Positions 8,850 to 17,556 of a DNA stretch of 64,000 bases are shown piece by piece. The stretch is from NCBI GenBank assembly GCA_026414565.1, contig JAOAIT010000007.1:62001-126000 (forward strand), in the 5' to 3' direction. The position numbers and the translations under genes are program-made. How positions within the stretch are numbered: the first letter of the stretch is position 1; each line of letters opens with the position of its first letter. This DNA comes from Verrucomicrobiia bacterium. Lineage in GTDB: Bacteria; Verrucomicrobiota; Verrucomicrobiia; Limisphaerales; Fontisphaeraceae. A model generated the notes under the pieces. It was given only the letters and a program-made list of their open reading frames with translations. It made no database searches and was not told where the DNA came from.

Positions 8850-9701
8850 ATGAAAAATGGCGATTACAGTGACGCCGCCCTGGTGATCTTGGGGCATGGC
8901 TCGACCTTGAACGCGGAGTCGGCCCTGCCCACCTACGAGCATGCCCGGGCGTTGCGGCGGCGGGGTTTGTTTGCGCAGGTGCTGACCGGCTTTTGGAAGC
9001 AGGAACCTTCCATTGCCGGCGTGTTGCGCGGAGCGTTTGCGCCGCGGGTCTTCCTGGTGCCGCTGTTCATTTCCGAAGGGTATTTTACGGAGGAAGTCCT
9101 TCCCCGCGAGCTGGGTTTGCGGCCGCCCGGTCAGAGTGAGTTTGCGCGCATCCAGCGGCGTGGCCGGCAAACCTTGTACTACACCCGGCCTGTGGGAACG
9201 CATGACCGGATGACGGATGTATTATTGGCGCGGGCGCGGGAGGTGGTGGAAGCCCATCCCCCGGCGCCGCCGCCGGCCCAGACGGCCCTTTTCATTGCCG
9301 GCCATGGCACCGGCAACAATGAAAACTCGCGCAAAACCATTGAGCGCCAGGCGGAGTTGATTCGCGCCCAGGGGCACTATGCCGCCGTCCATGCCATCTT
9401 CATGGAGGAAGAGCCGCGCATTGAGGATTGTTACCGGCTGGCCCCGGTTGAAAACATTGTGGTGGTGCCGTTTTTCATCAGTGACGGACTGCACAGTTAC
9501 GAGGATATACCCGTGTTGCTGGGGGAGGCGCCGGAGGCGGTTCGGGAGCGATACCGGGCTGGACGCCCCACGTTTCCCAATCCCACCCTGCGCCACGGCA
9601 GGCGGGTATGGTACGCGGCGAGCATAGGGCGCGAGCCGTTGATGGCGGAGGTGATCCTGGAGCGGGTGCAGGAAATGGCCGGCCTGGAGCCATCCGTTTA
9701 A
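8850..9701 (+). CDS. CbiX/sirohydrochlorin chelatase-like protein (two-repeat)
   Basis: About 283 aa, made of two similar halves. Each begins with the CbiX-type glycine-histidine motif: VILGHGST near residue 12 and FIAGHGTGNN near 150. Each also has a downstream hydrophobic strand with VVPFFISDG/VPLFISEG. This is the layout of the long, internally duplicated class II chelatases that insert Co2+ or Fe2+ into sirohydrochlorin for cobalamin or sirohaem synthesis. A cobalt role would suit an organism that carries the B12-dependent methylmalonyl-CoA mutase encoded at 35.9-40.3 kb, but no other tetrapyrrole genes are adjacent, so the metal and substrate are inferred. Confidence 0.78.
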   Translation: MKNGDYSDAALVILGHGSTLNAESALPTYEHARALRRRGLFAQVLTGFWKQEPSIAGVLRGAFAPRVFLVPLFISEGYFTEEVLPRELGLRPPGQSEFARIQRRGRQTLYYTRPVGTHDRMTDVLLARAREVVEAHPPAPPPAQTALFIAGHGTGNNENSRKTIERQAELIRAQGHYAAVHAIFMEEEPRIEDCYRLAPVENIVVVPFFISDGLHSYEDIPVLLGEAPEAVRERYRAGRPTFPNPTLRHGRRVWYAASIGREPLMAEVILERVQEMAGLEPSV

Positions 9702-9727
9702 CCCCTTTACCTGCCGCCAATCTGGTT

Positions 9728-9733
9728 TACATT
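9728..9733 (+). promoter_or_regulatory. -10-like hexamer close to the start codon
   Basis: TACATT sits exactly 9 nt before the ATG at 9743, the same spacing as the TACAAT at 2112-2117 and TATATT at 43052-43057. No clear -35 is visible. Confidence 0.3.
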
Positions 9734-9742
9734 ATAGCGTTC

Positions 9743-10852
9743 ATGATGCACCTCAAAGATTGCAAGCTGCTGGCCGAACTGCCGCCCGCCGAGCTGGCGC
9801 AGGTGCAGCAAGTGGCGCGCGAGCTGGCCTTTGCGCCCGGCCAGACGATTTTCAAGGAAGGCGATGAGGGGGACGGCGTCTATCTGGTGCGGGCGGGCGA
9901 GGTGGAAATCTCGGCCCTGGTGGGCCAGGGCGAGCGCCGGCCCATCAGCCGGATTGGCCCCGGGGAGATGTTTGGGGAGATGGCGGTGATTGACAGCGAG
10001 CCGCGCTCGGCCAGCGCCGCCGCGGTGGGAGAGGTTCTGGTGTGGTTCATTCCCCGCTCGGAATTGTGGGCGTTGCTGGAGCGCTCGCCGGTGTTGTCGC
10101 GGCAGTTGATGCGGGAGATCAGCCGCCGGTTGCGCGAGTTCAACCGCCAGTACATCCGGGAGGTGATTCAGGCCGAGCGGCTGGCGCTGGTGGGCCGTTT
10201 CGCGCGTTCGATCGTGCACGATTTGAAAAACCCGTTGAACATCATTGGCATTGCGGCCGACATGATGGGGTTGGAGAACGCCACCGCCGAATCCCGCTCC
10301 GTGGCGCGCAAGCGGATTCGCAAACAGGTGGACCGCATCAGCGCGATGGTCAACGAATTGCTGGAATACACCCGGACGGCCCAGACCACCACCGTGCTGG
10401 CGGCGACGGATTATGCGGCTTTTGTCATGCCGTTGCTGGAGGAGATCGCTGCTGAAATCAGTGTGAAGCGCGCCACCCTGAAAGTTCCCGCGCCGGCGCC
10501 CTCGGTCATCATCGCGGCCAATCCGCAGCGCCTGTCGCGGGTGTTTTACAACCTTGTCCACAATGCGACCGATGCCATGCCGCAGGGGGGGGACATCATG
10601 GTGCGTTTTGCGGTGCGGGACGGCAAAATTGTGACCGAGATCCAGGACTCCGGCACGGGTATTCCCGAGGAGGTGTTGCCGCGGCTGTTTGAGCCGTTCT
10701 TCACGCATGGCAAGGCCCAGGGCACGGGTTTGGGGTTGAGCATTTGCAAGCGTATCATCGAAGATCATCAGGGGACCATTGAGGCGCGCAATGCGCCCGA
10801 AGGGGGCGCGGTGTTCTCCTTCAGTTTGCCGGTGCAGGCGGCCAACGCCTGA
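9743..10852 (+). CDS. Soluble histidine kinase with N-terminal cyclic-nucleotide-binding domain
   Basis: About 369 aa. Residues ~10-125 form a Crp-like cNMP-binding domain (KEGDEGDGVYLVRAGEVEIS; phosphate-binding cassette region PGEMFGEMAVIDSEPRSASA). Then follow an HisKA segment with phospho-acceptor H-box VHDLKNPLN (~158) and a complete HATPase_c domain: N-box NLVHNATDAM, G1 DSGTGIPE, F-box LFEPFFT and G2 GTGLGLSICKRI. No membrane segment is present, so it should sense a cytoplasmic ligand such as cAMP or c-di-GMP. No response regulator is adjacent. Two tandem ATGs (9743 and 9746) are possible starts. Confidence 0.9.
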   Translation: MMHLKDCKLLAELPPAELAQVQQVARELAFAPGQTIFKEGDEGDGVYLVRAGEVEISALVGQGERRPISRIGPGEMFGEMAVIDSEPRSASAAAVGEVLVWFIPRSELWALLERSPVLSRQLMREISRRLREFNRQYIREVIQAERLALVGRFARSIVHDLKNPLNIIGIAADMMGLENATAESRSVARKRIRKQVDRISAMVNELLEYTRTAQTTTVLAATDYAAFVMPLLEEIAAEISVKRATLKVPAPAPSVIIAANPQRLSRVFYNLVHNATDAMPQGGDIMVRFAVRDGKIVTEIQDSGTGIPEEVLPRLFEPFFTHGKAQGTGLGLSICKRIIEDHQGTIEARNAPEGGAVFSFSLPVQAANA

Positions 10853-10867
10853 GCGGGGCGGGACGGC

Positions 10868-11935
10868 TCAGGCCTCGGAAAGTTCCAGCCAGTCCGGCCG
10901 CTGTTCCGCGTGCCGGGCGATTTCCTCAAAAATCGCGGCGGGGGGCGTTTGTGGCTGCCAGCCCCAGGCCTGCTGCGCCAGCGTGGCATCGAGCACCACC
11001 CAGGGCAGGTCAAAGGGCCGGGGGCGTGGATCACTGTGCACGGGATGCGGCCCAAAACGGGCATCGCACCAGGCGGTAAGCTGACGCAGGGAGGTGGCGG
11101 AGGCGCGCCCGCCGGAGACGTTGACAAGGCGCGGTTTATCTGCGGTGGGCTGCTCCATCTGGCGGCGCAACAGCGGCAGCAAATCCCGGGGATGCAGGCA
11201 GTCCCGCACCTGATGGCCCTGGCCGTCAAAGCCGAGGTAGCGCAAGGGGCGTCGCCGGCAATGGCTGTGGATCCAGAAGGAGAAAATGCCCTGATCCGGC
11301 CGCCCAAACTGGCCCGCGCCCGCCATGACGCCGCAGCGATTGATCCAGACCGGGAAGCCGAAATCCGCGCCGTATTCCAGGGCGAGGACCTCGGAGGCGA
11401 GTTTGCTGGCGCCGTACACGGAGCGGGGGGCCGCCACGGAAAAGGATTCGCTGATGCCCGCCTCCGTCAAACCGTCCGGCCAGGGGGCGCCGGGTTGGGG
11501 CACGAAAGCCTGGTCTTTGACCACCACCGGCAGCCGCGCCAGGGGTTCGATGGCATACACCCGGCTGGTGCTCAATAGGATCAGCCCCGCCCGGTGGCGC
11601 TTGCAGTACTCCAGCATTTCCACCGTGCCCCAAAGGTTGTGTTCCAGCAACTGGCGGCTGCTGGTCTGGCCGGCGGTACCCGCCAGCACGCTGGCATTGG
11701 CGGCGGCGTCAATGACCCAGTCCACGGCGGGGAGGGCCTCCAGATCGCTGGCTTGACGCAGGTCGCCGGCCTGGACCCGAATTCCCAGGCGACGCAACCG
11801 CGCCCGGTTTTCCTCGCTGCCGGGCCGGGTGAAATTGTCCAGACCCCACACTTCACACGGCCAGCCGGCGGCACGGATGTTTTCCGCCAGGGTCGCCCCC
11901 ACAAACCCGCAAATACCCGTGATGAGGATCTTCAT
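10868..11935 (-). CDS. NAD-dependent epimerase/dehydratase (CDP-paratose 2-epimerase-like)
   Basis: Extended short-chain dehydrogenase of 355 aa. It carries the TGxxGFVG dinucleotide-binding motif at the N-terminus (ITGICGFVGATL), a catalytic YxxxK (VYGASK) and a downstream segment (INRCGVMAGAGQFGRPDQG) resembling the substrate loop of CDP-tyvelose/paratose 2-epimerases. It probably interconverts a nucleotide sugar for surface polysaccharide. No other deoxysugar genes are next to it, so the exact substrate is inferred. It converges with the kinase gene, leaving 15 nt between stops. Confidence 0.8.
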   Translation of the reverse strand: MKILITGICGFVGATLAENIRAAGWPCEVWGLDNFTRPGSEENRARLRRLGIRVQAGDLRQASDLEALPAVDWVIDAAANASVLAGTAGQTSSRQLLEHNLWGTVEMLEYCKRHRAGLILLSTSRVYAIEPLARLPVVVKDQAFVPQPGAPWPDGLTEAGISESFSVAAPRSVYGASKLASEVLALEYGADFGFPVWINRCGVMAGAGQFGRPDQGIFSFWIHSHCRRRPLRYLGFDGQGHQVRDCLHPRDLLPLLRRQMEQPTADKPRLVNVSGGRASATSLRQLTAWCDARFGPHPVHSDPRPRPFDLPWVVLDATLAQQAWGWQPQTPPAAIFEEIARHAEQRPDWLELSEA

Positions 11936-12023
11936 GCGCTGCGGGCTTCATCATCGCGATCCCCCCGCCGGCGGGCAAGCGGAAAGGCGGCGTGGAGCAG
12001 GCGGCGGACAAGTCGTTTGCGCC

Positions 12024-12063
12024 TGAAAACAAAAACCCGGCGTCCAGAGGACTGGACGCCGGG
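12024..12063 (-). terminator. Rho-independent terminator of the RRM gene
   Basis: A perfect 12-bp stem (12036-12047 with 12052-12063, CCCGGCGTCCAG arms) with a 4-nt loop. On the minus strand it is followed by TTTTTGTTTTC. It lies 40 nt past the stop of the RNA-binding protein gene. Confidence 0.92.
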
Positions 12064-12102
12064 CTGAAAGGGTATCAAGTCAGGCGCGCAAGGCGCCGTG
12101 GC

Positions 12103-12426
12103 TTAATAGCGGCCAAAGGAACCGCGATGCTCGCGCCGGCTGCCGCGGCGGGGCCCCTGCGAATTGAAGGGGCGCTCCTCACGCGGGCGGGCGAGGTTGA
12201 CGGTCAGGTTGCGCCCGTCCAGCGACTTGCCGTGCATGGCTTCAATCGCCTTTTGGGCTTCTTCCGGCGTGCTCATGGTGACGAAACCAAACCCGCGCGG
12301 ACGGCCGCTGTTGCGGTCCATCATCAGGGTGGCCTCGACCACCGTGCCGTGCGCCGCAAACGAATCCTGGAGGTCGTTTTCCGTCGTGTTGAAGGAGAGG
12401 TTGCCAACGAATAACTTCGTGCTCAT
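12103..12426 (-). CDS. RRM-type RNA-binding protein
   Basis: Small single-RRM protein of 107 aa. RNP-2 is KLFVGNLSF at the N-terminus and RNP-1 is RGFGFVTM near residue 45. The C-terminus is a short Arg/Gly/Ser-rich tail (REERPF...GSRREHRGSFGRY). Such bacterial RRM proteins resemble eukaryotic glycine-rich RNA-binding proteins and are often cold-induced RNA chaperones. I chose the start at 12426 because MSTKLFVGNL is the family N-terminus; longer in-frame reading upstream gives unrelated sequence. It is monocistronic, with its own strong terminator. Confidence 0.92.
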   Translation of the reverse strand: MSTKLFVGNLSFNTTENDLQDSFAAHGTVVEATLMMDRNSGRPRGFGFVTMSTPEEAQKAIEAMHGKSLDGRNLTVNLARPREERPFNSQGPRRGSRREHRGSFGRY

Positions 12427-12731
12427 GTGATGTTTTCTTTCTGTCCCCAGACCAGTCCTGCCTTTCCCAAACTGTTCCCGACTGCCGGGTTTCAAATCAT
12501 CACTGAACCGAGTTCACCTGAAGATTTACCATGTCTTGGAAGCCTGGAGCTATCTGTCAGACGCGGGAAAGGTACGCGGCCTGGCGCGGAATGCAAATAA
12601 TATTTTCAAATATTTTTTGCGGGGGTGGACTGGCCACCCTTGGAGCAGGATGCAAAACCATGCCTGGCCCCGGGGACTCCCCGCCGGGCCAGCTTGCCCG
12701 GCCCAAGCCCTGCCGTGGAGCGCAAGCGATG
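12427..12731. other. Intergenic region between RRM gene and esterase
   Basis: 305 bp without a supported gene. It must hold the RRM promoter (minus strand), but I could not pick a convincing -35/-10 pair. An AT-rich patch near 12595-12618 contains a 7-bp inverted repeat (AATATTT, 12599-12605; AAATATT, 12608-12614). Confidence 0.5.
12665..12691 (-). terminator. Candidate hairpin terminator of the esterase gene
   Basis: TGGCCC+CGGGG pairs with CCCCG+GGGCCA around a 3-nt loop, with a 2-nt bulge. On the minus strand it is followed by a weak T-run (GGCATGGTTTTGC). It lies about 40 nt beyond the esterase stop. Confidence 0.4.
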
Positions 12732-14288
12732 CTACGGCGCTTTGGGTTTGGGCATGGTGGTCAGCGGAAAGTCATCCGTGCGGAAAGGCGAGGCGGGCAG
12801 GCCATTCTTATTCCACAAATTGCCTTCGGGGAAATTGGCCCAGCCATAGCGCACGGCCACCGGTTTGCTGATATTGGGATGGCTGACGATGACTTCGTCA
12901 TTCTTCCGGCCGCCGATCTGGGCCTGGCCCCATACCCATTGGCGATCTTCGCCGCAAATGGCAAAGCCCTTCAGCTCGCCGCCGCGGGCCTCCAGACCGT
13001 CCCCCACGTGGTCAAACGTCAGCACTGCCTGATTTTTGCGGACGGTCATTTTCTTGAAGACCGGCCCGGAATACACCAGGCCGCGCTCCTTGTAGGCAAT
13101 GCCGCGCGCCGCCAGCGCCAGGCGCTCGCCCACCGGCTGTTTTTTGCGCGGATGGATGTCGTTTTCCTCGCCCACATCGGTGATCACCGCCAGGCCCACG
13201 CCGGGCAGTTTGGTGGCCAGCAACTGGGCTTCGCGCAGCTCGGCCCAGGCGCTTTCCGTGGGCACGTTGGTGCGCGCCATGAAGGGGGCCAGTTGCACGG
13301 CCATGAAATAAAACTCCGGCTGCCCCCAGGTGGCGCGCCAGTTTTTGATCAGGTCGGGAAATAACGTGCGGTACTGCCAGGCGCGGCCGGCGTTGGACTC
13401 GCCCTGGTACCAGATTGCTCCTTTGACGGCATAAGGCGCCAGCGGATACAGCATGCCGTTGTAAAGTTCGGTGGGAATCCAGGGCCGGCCCGGCGCCCGC
13501 CCTTTGGGCTGTTCACCGCGGGCTTTGGCGGCGCGGGAAGCCTCCTGCCATTTTTTCAGGGCCTCCTCGTATTTGGCGAGGGTTTCCTGGCGTTGTTCCC
13601 ATTGCTGGAGGAGGTCGGGATAGGGCTTGAGGGCGTCCAGGCTCATCCACACTTCCGCCGGCGAGCCACCCCAGGAGGTATGGATGATGCCCACCGGGAC
13701 GTTGCGAGCCTGCTGCAGGGCGCGGGCAAAGTAATAGCCCACCGCTGAAAACTTGGGCACGTTGAAGGGGCGGCACTCGAGCCAGCGCGCCTTGGGGCTG
13801 AGGTCTTCCTGGGGCTCGTAGGCGCGCACCTTGTCCACGGTGAACAGGCGGATGTTGTCATTGGTAGCGGTGGCGATGTCTTTTTCCGGCTCGAAGGCGG
13901 CGTCCAGGGGCCATTCCATGTTGGATTGGCCGCTGGCAAGCCACACCTCGCCCACCAGCACATTTTGAAAGCGAATGCGGTTCTTGCCGTCCACGGTAAG
14001 GGTTTCGGGCGCCTCGGCGGTGGCCACCCGCAGATTGTTCAAACGCACCAGCCACCGGCCGTTTTTGGCCACGGTGGTGACGCGCTGGCCCTGGCAGGTC
14101 ACGGTGACCTGCTCGCCTTCATCGGCCCAGCCCCAGACCGGCACACTGGCGCCCTGTTGCAGCACCATGTTGTCACTGAAGATGCGCGGCAGCCGTACAT
14201 CGGCCAGCAGCGACGATCCGCTCCACACGGCCAGGAGACCCAGACAAAACCACCGTCCGCACGAAACCATGGGGTGCAAGTTTTTCAT
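12732..14288 (-). CDS. Sialate O-acetylesterase-like SGNH hydrolase, exported
   Basis: About 518 aa with a signal peptide (hydrophobic run FCLGLLAVWSGSSLLA). It follows the sialate O-acetylesterase layout: an N-terminal beta domain (LPRIFSDNMVLQQ...VPVWGWA), then a split SGNH hydrolase core. The nucleophile block is SGQSNMEWPL (~115), the YQGESN block is at ~285, and the catalytic Asp-His pair is in EENDIHPRKKQPVG. It likely removes acetyl groups from sialic acid or plant/host polysaccharides in the periplasm. I chose the ATG at 14288 over the in-frame ATG at 14303 because it leaves a workable leader after the predicted promoter. Confidence 0.9.
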   Translation of the reverse strand: MKNLHPMVSCGRWFCLGLLAVWSGSSLLADVRLPRIFSDNMVLQQGASVPVWGWADEGEQVTVTCQGQRVTTVAKNGRWLVRLNNLRVATAEAPETLTVDGKNRIRFQNVLVGEVWLASGQSNMEWPLDAAFEPEKDIATATNDNIRLFTVDKVRAYEPQEDLSPKARWLECRPFNVPKFSAVGYYFARALQQARNVPVGIIHTSWGGSPAEVWMSLDALKPYPDLLQQWEQRQETLAKYEEALKKWQEASRAAKARGEQPKGRAPGRPWIPTELYNGMLYPLAPYAVKGAIWYQGESNAGRAWQYRTLFPDLIKNWRATWGQPEFYFMAVQLAPFMARTNVPTESAWAELREAQLLATKLPGVGLAVITDVGEENDIHPRKKQPVGERLALAARGIAYKERGLVYSGPVFKKMTVRKNQAVLTFDHVGDGLEARGGELKGFAICGEDRQWVWGQAQIGGRKNDEVIVSHPNISKPVAVRYGWANFPEGNLWNKNGLPASPFRTDDFPLTTMPKPKAP

Positions 14289-14320
14289 AGCCAGAGAGAT
14301 CATTTATGCTGTGCAACCCT

Positions 14321-14349
14321 ATTAAACCTTCACCCAAGGCGCGGGTCAA
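14321..14349 (-). promoter_or_regulatory. Sigma-70-type promoter of the esterase gene
   Basis: On the minus strand TTGACC (14349-14344) and TTTAAT (14326-14321) are separated by exactly 17 nt. The predicted start near 14314 leaves about 26 nt before the ATG at 14288. Confidence 0.65.
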
Positions 14350-14429
14350 TGCCGATTTGGCTGGCGGATTGCGCCGGGCGGCGCCGGCAGGCTTGATTTT
14401 TGGCGGGATTTCACCGTTGATGGTGGGCG

Positions 14430-14903
14430 GTGAATGTGAAGCAAAAGCATGAAGCAGGCGGCGGGCGGCTGAGCCGGGCCGGGCTGGTGTTGTTGATCGC
14501 CCTGGCGCTGGGAGCCGGTTGTGCACGTGACACCATCGAAAACCGGCGGCATGAGAAGTGGATGGCTTATTCCGCCCTGCCGCAGGAGCAACGCGAGCTG
14601 GTGGACCAGGGACGCATTCGCGTGGGCATGAGCGAGGACGCAGTCTATATCGCGTGGGGCAAACCCAACGAGATCTTGGAGTCGGAAGGGCCGGAAGGGA
14701 TGGAAACGGTGTGGCGGTATTATGGCTCCTGGACGGAGGAGACCCGCTACTGGACGTACCGCGAGATGCGCCGCAACGGGCAGCCGGTGTTGGAGCGGTA
14801 CCTGGCGCGGGACTACCAGCCGCGCTCTTACGTGCGGGCGGAGATTGTGTTTCGCAAAGGGCGGGTGGCCAGTTGGCGGATGTTGCCGCGGCCCTTGCCG
14901 TGA
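14430..14903 (+). CDS. Small lipoprotein, SmpA/BamE-like
   Basis: About 157 aa with a GTG start. The N-terminus is a lipoprotein signal ending in a lipobox-like LGAGC (Cys near residue 30), so it should be lipid-anchored. The mature part has IRVGMSEDAVYIAWGKPNEI, which resembles the 'G.s..eV...lG.P' turn of SmpA/BamE and related outer-membrane lipoproteins, followed by a strand-rich segment ending in EIVFRKGRVASW. A role in the outer membrane is likely; a BamE role in beta-barrel assembly is only a possibility. An alternative GTG lies at 14436. Confidence 0.7.
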   Translation: MNVKQKHEAGGGRLSRAGLVLLIALALGAGCARDTIENRRHEKWMAYSALPQEQRELVDQGRIRVGMSEDAVYIAWGKPNEILESEGPEGMETVWRYYGSWTEETRYWTYREMRRNGQPVLERYLARDYQPRSYVRAEIVFRKGRVASWRMLPRPLP

Positions 14904-14951
14904 AGGAGTTGGGATTATGAGGGGAGGTTTTAACGGCCTGCCTGGTTTCTC

Positions 14952-15734
14952 ATGCCATTAACGTTCATCTTTCTGGGTACGGGCACCTCGATCGGCGTGC
15001 CGGTCATTGGCAAGACGTATCCGCCTGCTTTTCTGGCGAATCCCAAGAATCACCGGACCCGCTGCTCGATGTACCTGGCCACGCCGCAGGTGAAACTGGC
15101 CATTGACACGCCGCCGGACTTCCGCACGCAGATGTTGCGGGAGAATTTGTCGTACCTCGATGCAGTGCTCTTCACCCATGCCCATTCGGATCATGTCATG
15201 GGCCTGGACGATTGCCGCCGGGTGTGTGTGGTGCGGCAGGGGCCGCTGCCAGTGTATGCCGATGCTCCCACCATGGACGCCCTGCGCCGGATTTTTGCGT
15301 ATGCCTTCCATGACGGGCCCCATCCCAACGGTTATTTTGTGCCGGAGCCGCATTTGATCCAGGGGCCATTTCATTTGGGGGATTTGCGGATTGTGCCGGT
15401 GGCCCTGCCGCACGGGCAAATTGGCAGCCTGGGCTTTTTGTTTTATCAAGAGGACGTGCTGCAACTGGCCTACCTCAACGATTGCAAGGCCGTGCCGCCG
15501 GGCGTCATTGAACAGGCCCGGCACGCGCGGGCCCTGGTGTTGGATGCCCTGCAGCGGCGGCCGCACTGGACGCATCTTTCGTTGCCGGAGGCCATCGAGG
15601 TGGTGCGGCAAATTCAGCCGGAGCGCGCTTATTTTACGCACCTGTCGGACGACTACGATCACGACGCCGCCCAGGCGGAGCTGCCGGCGGGGATGATGTT
15701 TGCCTACGACGGCTTGCGGGTGGAGTTGGCTTGA
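14952..15734 (+). CDS. Metallo-beta-lactamase-fold hydrolase (PhnP/RNase Z-like)
   Basis: 260 aa. It begins with the typical LGTGTSIGVPVIG strand-loop and has the metal-binding motif THAHSDHVMGLDD (~74-85). Further ligands are the His in ALPHGQ and the Asp in LNDCK, and FTHLSDDYDH lies near the C-terminus. This pattern fits the PhnP-like/RNase Z-like branch of phosphodiesterases acting on cyclic phosphates or nucleic acids. The C-terminus overlaps the convergent metallophosphoesterase gene by 31 bp. Confidence 0.87.
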   Translation: MPLTFIFLGTGTSIGVPVIGKTYPPAFLANPKNHRTRCSMYLATPQVKLAIDTPPDFRTQMLRENLSYLDAVLFTHAHSDHVMGLDDCRRVCVVRQGPLPVYADAPTMDALRRIFAYAFHDGPHPNGYFVPEPHLIQGPFHLGDLRIVPVALPHGQIGSLGFLFYQEDVLQLAYLNDCKAVPPGVIEQARHARALVLDALQRRPHWTHLSLPEAIEVVRQIQPERAYFTHLSDDYDHDAAQAELPAGMMFAYDGLRVELA

Positions 15735-16552
15735 GGGGCGGCGGTGGGTGGCACCGGCACCTCCACAAAACGCACTTGCACCTCGCCGGCGGCGGCCTCA
15801 CAAATGAAGAATCCCTTTTCCCGGGAGCGATCGTGATTGTTGCGCTTCAAGGCGCAGCAGCGGTTGGTGTAGGCGACCGTTTGCAGCACGGCCTTGCGGG
15901 TGTAACCGTGGAAATGGCCGCAGAAAACTGCCTTCAGGTTCAGGCCCGCCAGCTTGTCCAATAATTCGTCCGCGTTGAGCGGCCGATAGCGCACTCCCGG
16001 CCCCAGGGGGAAATGGGTGAAGACAATGGTGGGGGCGGTGGGGGAAAGCCGCGGGACGGTGTGCTCCACCCAGCGCAACGTCTCCGTGGAAATCCGGGTG
16101 TTTTCGTATTTTAATCCCTCACTGGTATCGAGGCCCAGGAATTGCCAGCCCTTGAAGGTGAAGGTGTAATTCCACCGGCGGGGGAAGAAATATTTGTAAT
16201 AACGCGGGCTGTCGGCGGGGGTGTAATCGTGGTTGCCGATGACCGTGTAATAGCGCAGGCGGGATTCATCCAGGAGCCGCCGCACTGCGGCAAGGTCCTC
16301 ACGGCGGCCGGTTTCCACCAAATCACCCAGCACCAGACACAACTCGGGCCGATGGGCCCCCACCTGCGCGAGCGCGCCGCGCAAAAATTTTCCACAATCC
16401 GGGGAGAGATAATGCAGGTCATTGAGGACGGCGAACGTGAACGTCCCCGGGGCTTCGGTCTCTCGGGCCACCGCGGAGGCGGGCCAAAACCGGGCAGCCA
16501 GAAGTCCCCCCACACTCAGACAGCGCAGCGCTTTGCGTCGTGACCAGGCCAT
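15704..16552 (-). CDS. Calcineurin-like metallophosphoesterase, exported
   Basis: About 282 aa. The N-terminus MAWSRRKALRCLSVGGLLAA looks like a Tat-type signal with a twin-arginine. Metal-binding motifs appear in order: NDLHYL (DxH), GDLVE, GNHD, THFP and GHFHGY (GHxH). It therefore hydrolyses phosphoesters with two metal ions, probably outside the cytoplasm. I took the ATG at 16552 because it begins the signal; a longer in-frame reading to 16639 adds Cys/Pro-rich sequence without family resemblance. Confidence 0.86.
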   Translation of the reverse strand: MAWSRRKALRCLSVGGLLAARFWPASAVARETEAPGTFTFAVLNDLHYLSPDCGKFLRGALAQVGAHRPELCLVLGDLVETGRREDLAAVRRLLDESRLRYYTVIGNHDYTPADSPRYYKYFFPRRWNYTFTFKGWQFLGLDTSEGLKYENTRISTETLRWVEHTVPRLSPTAPTIVFTHFPLGPGVRYRPLNADELLDKLAGLNLKAVFCGHFHGYTRKAVLQTVAYTNRCCALKRNNHDRSREKGFFICEAAAGEVQVRFVEVPVPPTAAPQANSTRKPS

Positions 16553-16657
16553 GCCTGAGCATGGCAGCCAGGCGGGCGGACGGCAAGCGCAAGTGCTCTC
16601 CGGGGCGGAACAACCTGGGGGCCATTTCCACCCTGCCAAACCCGGTGGCCTCTCCCG

Positions 16658-16689
16658 GAAAAAAAGCGGCCCTCGGGGAGAGGGCCGCT
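16658..16689 (-). terminator. Rho-independent terminator after the first prepilin gene
   Basis: A 10-bp perfect stem (16665-16674 with 16680-16689) and 5-nt loop, followed on the minus strand by a run of seven T (complement of 16659-16665, partly in the stem base). It lies about 30 nt past the prepilin stop. Confidence 0.9.
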
Positions 16690-16718
16690 CGGAGGAGGAG
16701 GTAGATGACCGGGAAAGA

Positions 16719-17477
16719 TTACGGCGTCAGCGCGCGCGGCATCTGAGTGCAGTTACTGAGGTTGCCGTCAATGCTGCCGTCAATGTTCTTGGTTTGCAGT
16801 TGGCGCACCAGGCCATTTTGGGTGAACTGCTGCACGCTACCGTCCGTCAGCACGGCGTTGCCCTGGCCCATGTGCATGACGTCGTCCGCCCAGCGGGTGT
16901 TGAAGCTGCCGGCCGGCGGGACTTTCAGTTTAACCACCGCCACGCTCACGTTGGCCGGACCGGCCGGGCCGCCATTGCAGGTGGCGCCCCGCTCGCCGCC
17001 GCGAATGTTGCGGTCAATGGCCATGTGCATCACCGGACCCTTTTCCACCGATTCCAGATGCACGCCGTAGCTCACGGCATTGTCCGCATGGTTGCGCAGG
17101 TTGTCCGCGCTGCCCGAGGAGGGTTCCCAGGTGTTCACGCGCACGGCTTCCGTATCCGTGGGGCATTGAATGACCTTGGGGTTCTGCAATTCATTGGAGG
17201 CCGCCATGAAATGACCCCAGGCTCCGGGCGAAGCGTAGGAGCCGCCGTCCGCGCGAATCACATGCCACGGAAAGCGCCCATTATTGTCGTTGGCCCAAAT
17301 CTTGAAGGCCAGACCCACCTGCTTCAGATTGTTGGCGCAGGCGATACGTTGGGCGCGCTTCTTGGCCTGGGCCAGGGCCGGCAGCAACAGCGCGGCCAGA
17401 ATCGCAATGATGGCAATCACCACCAGCAGTTCGATGAGGGTGAAAGCCCCGCGGGAGGACTGGGTTGTGCGTTTCAT
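16719..17477 (-). CDS. Prepilin-type N-terminal cleavage/methylation protein
   Basis: About 252 aa. A short basic leader ([12 protein letters not shown]) precedes the type IV prepilin/pseudopilin helix [23 protein letters not shown], with Glu+5 present, followed by [18 protein letters not shown]. The C-terminal part carries the 'LTDGSV' segment typical of the DUF1559-like family expanded in Verrucomicrobiota and Planctomycetota. It should be cleaved after Gly and inserted in the inner membrane; its partners in secretion or pilus assembly are not in the window. It is paralogous to the gene at 17816-18439 and has its own terminator and a sigma-54-type promoter. Confidence 0.9.
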   Translation of the reverse strand: MKRTTQSSRGAFTLIELLVVIAIIAILAALLLPALAQAKKRAQRIACANNLKQVGLAFKIWANDNNGRFPWHVIRADGGSYASPGAWGHFMAASNELQNPKVIQCPTDTEAVRVNTWEPSSGSADNLRNHADNAVSYGVHLESVEKGPVMHMAIDRNIRGGERGATCNGGPAGPANVSVAVVKLKVPPAGSFNTRWADDVMHMGQGNAVLTDGSVQQFTQNGLVRQLQTKNIDGSIDGNLSNCTQMPRALTP

Positions 17478-17540
17478 AAAACGGTAGTTGTTTGATGTCT
17501 TCACTGTATCAGCAATCTCTACTGCCACGCAATCAAAAAT

Positions 17541-17556
17541 AGCAAGTCATGTACCA
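17541..17556 (-). promoter_or_regulatory. Sigma-54-type (-24/-12) promoter of the first prepilin gene
   Basis: On the minus strand TGGTAC (17556-17551), five bases, then TTGCT (17545-17541). GG and GC are 10 nt apart, as sigma-54 requires. It lies about 64 nt upstream of the start codon at 17477. Consensus is TGGCAC-N5-TTGCW, so there is one mismatch in the -24 block. Confidence 0.55.

Noticed and set aside
7363-8853. 496-codon plus-strand open frame
   Set aside because: Antisense to the MocA-like oxidoreductase gene, His/Gly-rich, no motif.
17511-17527. Second sigma-54-like element (TGGCAG...TTGCT, minus strand)
   Set aside because: GG and GC are 11 nt apart instead of 10; the element at 17541-17556 has the correct spacing.
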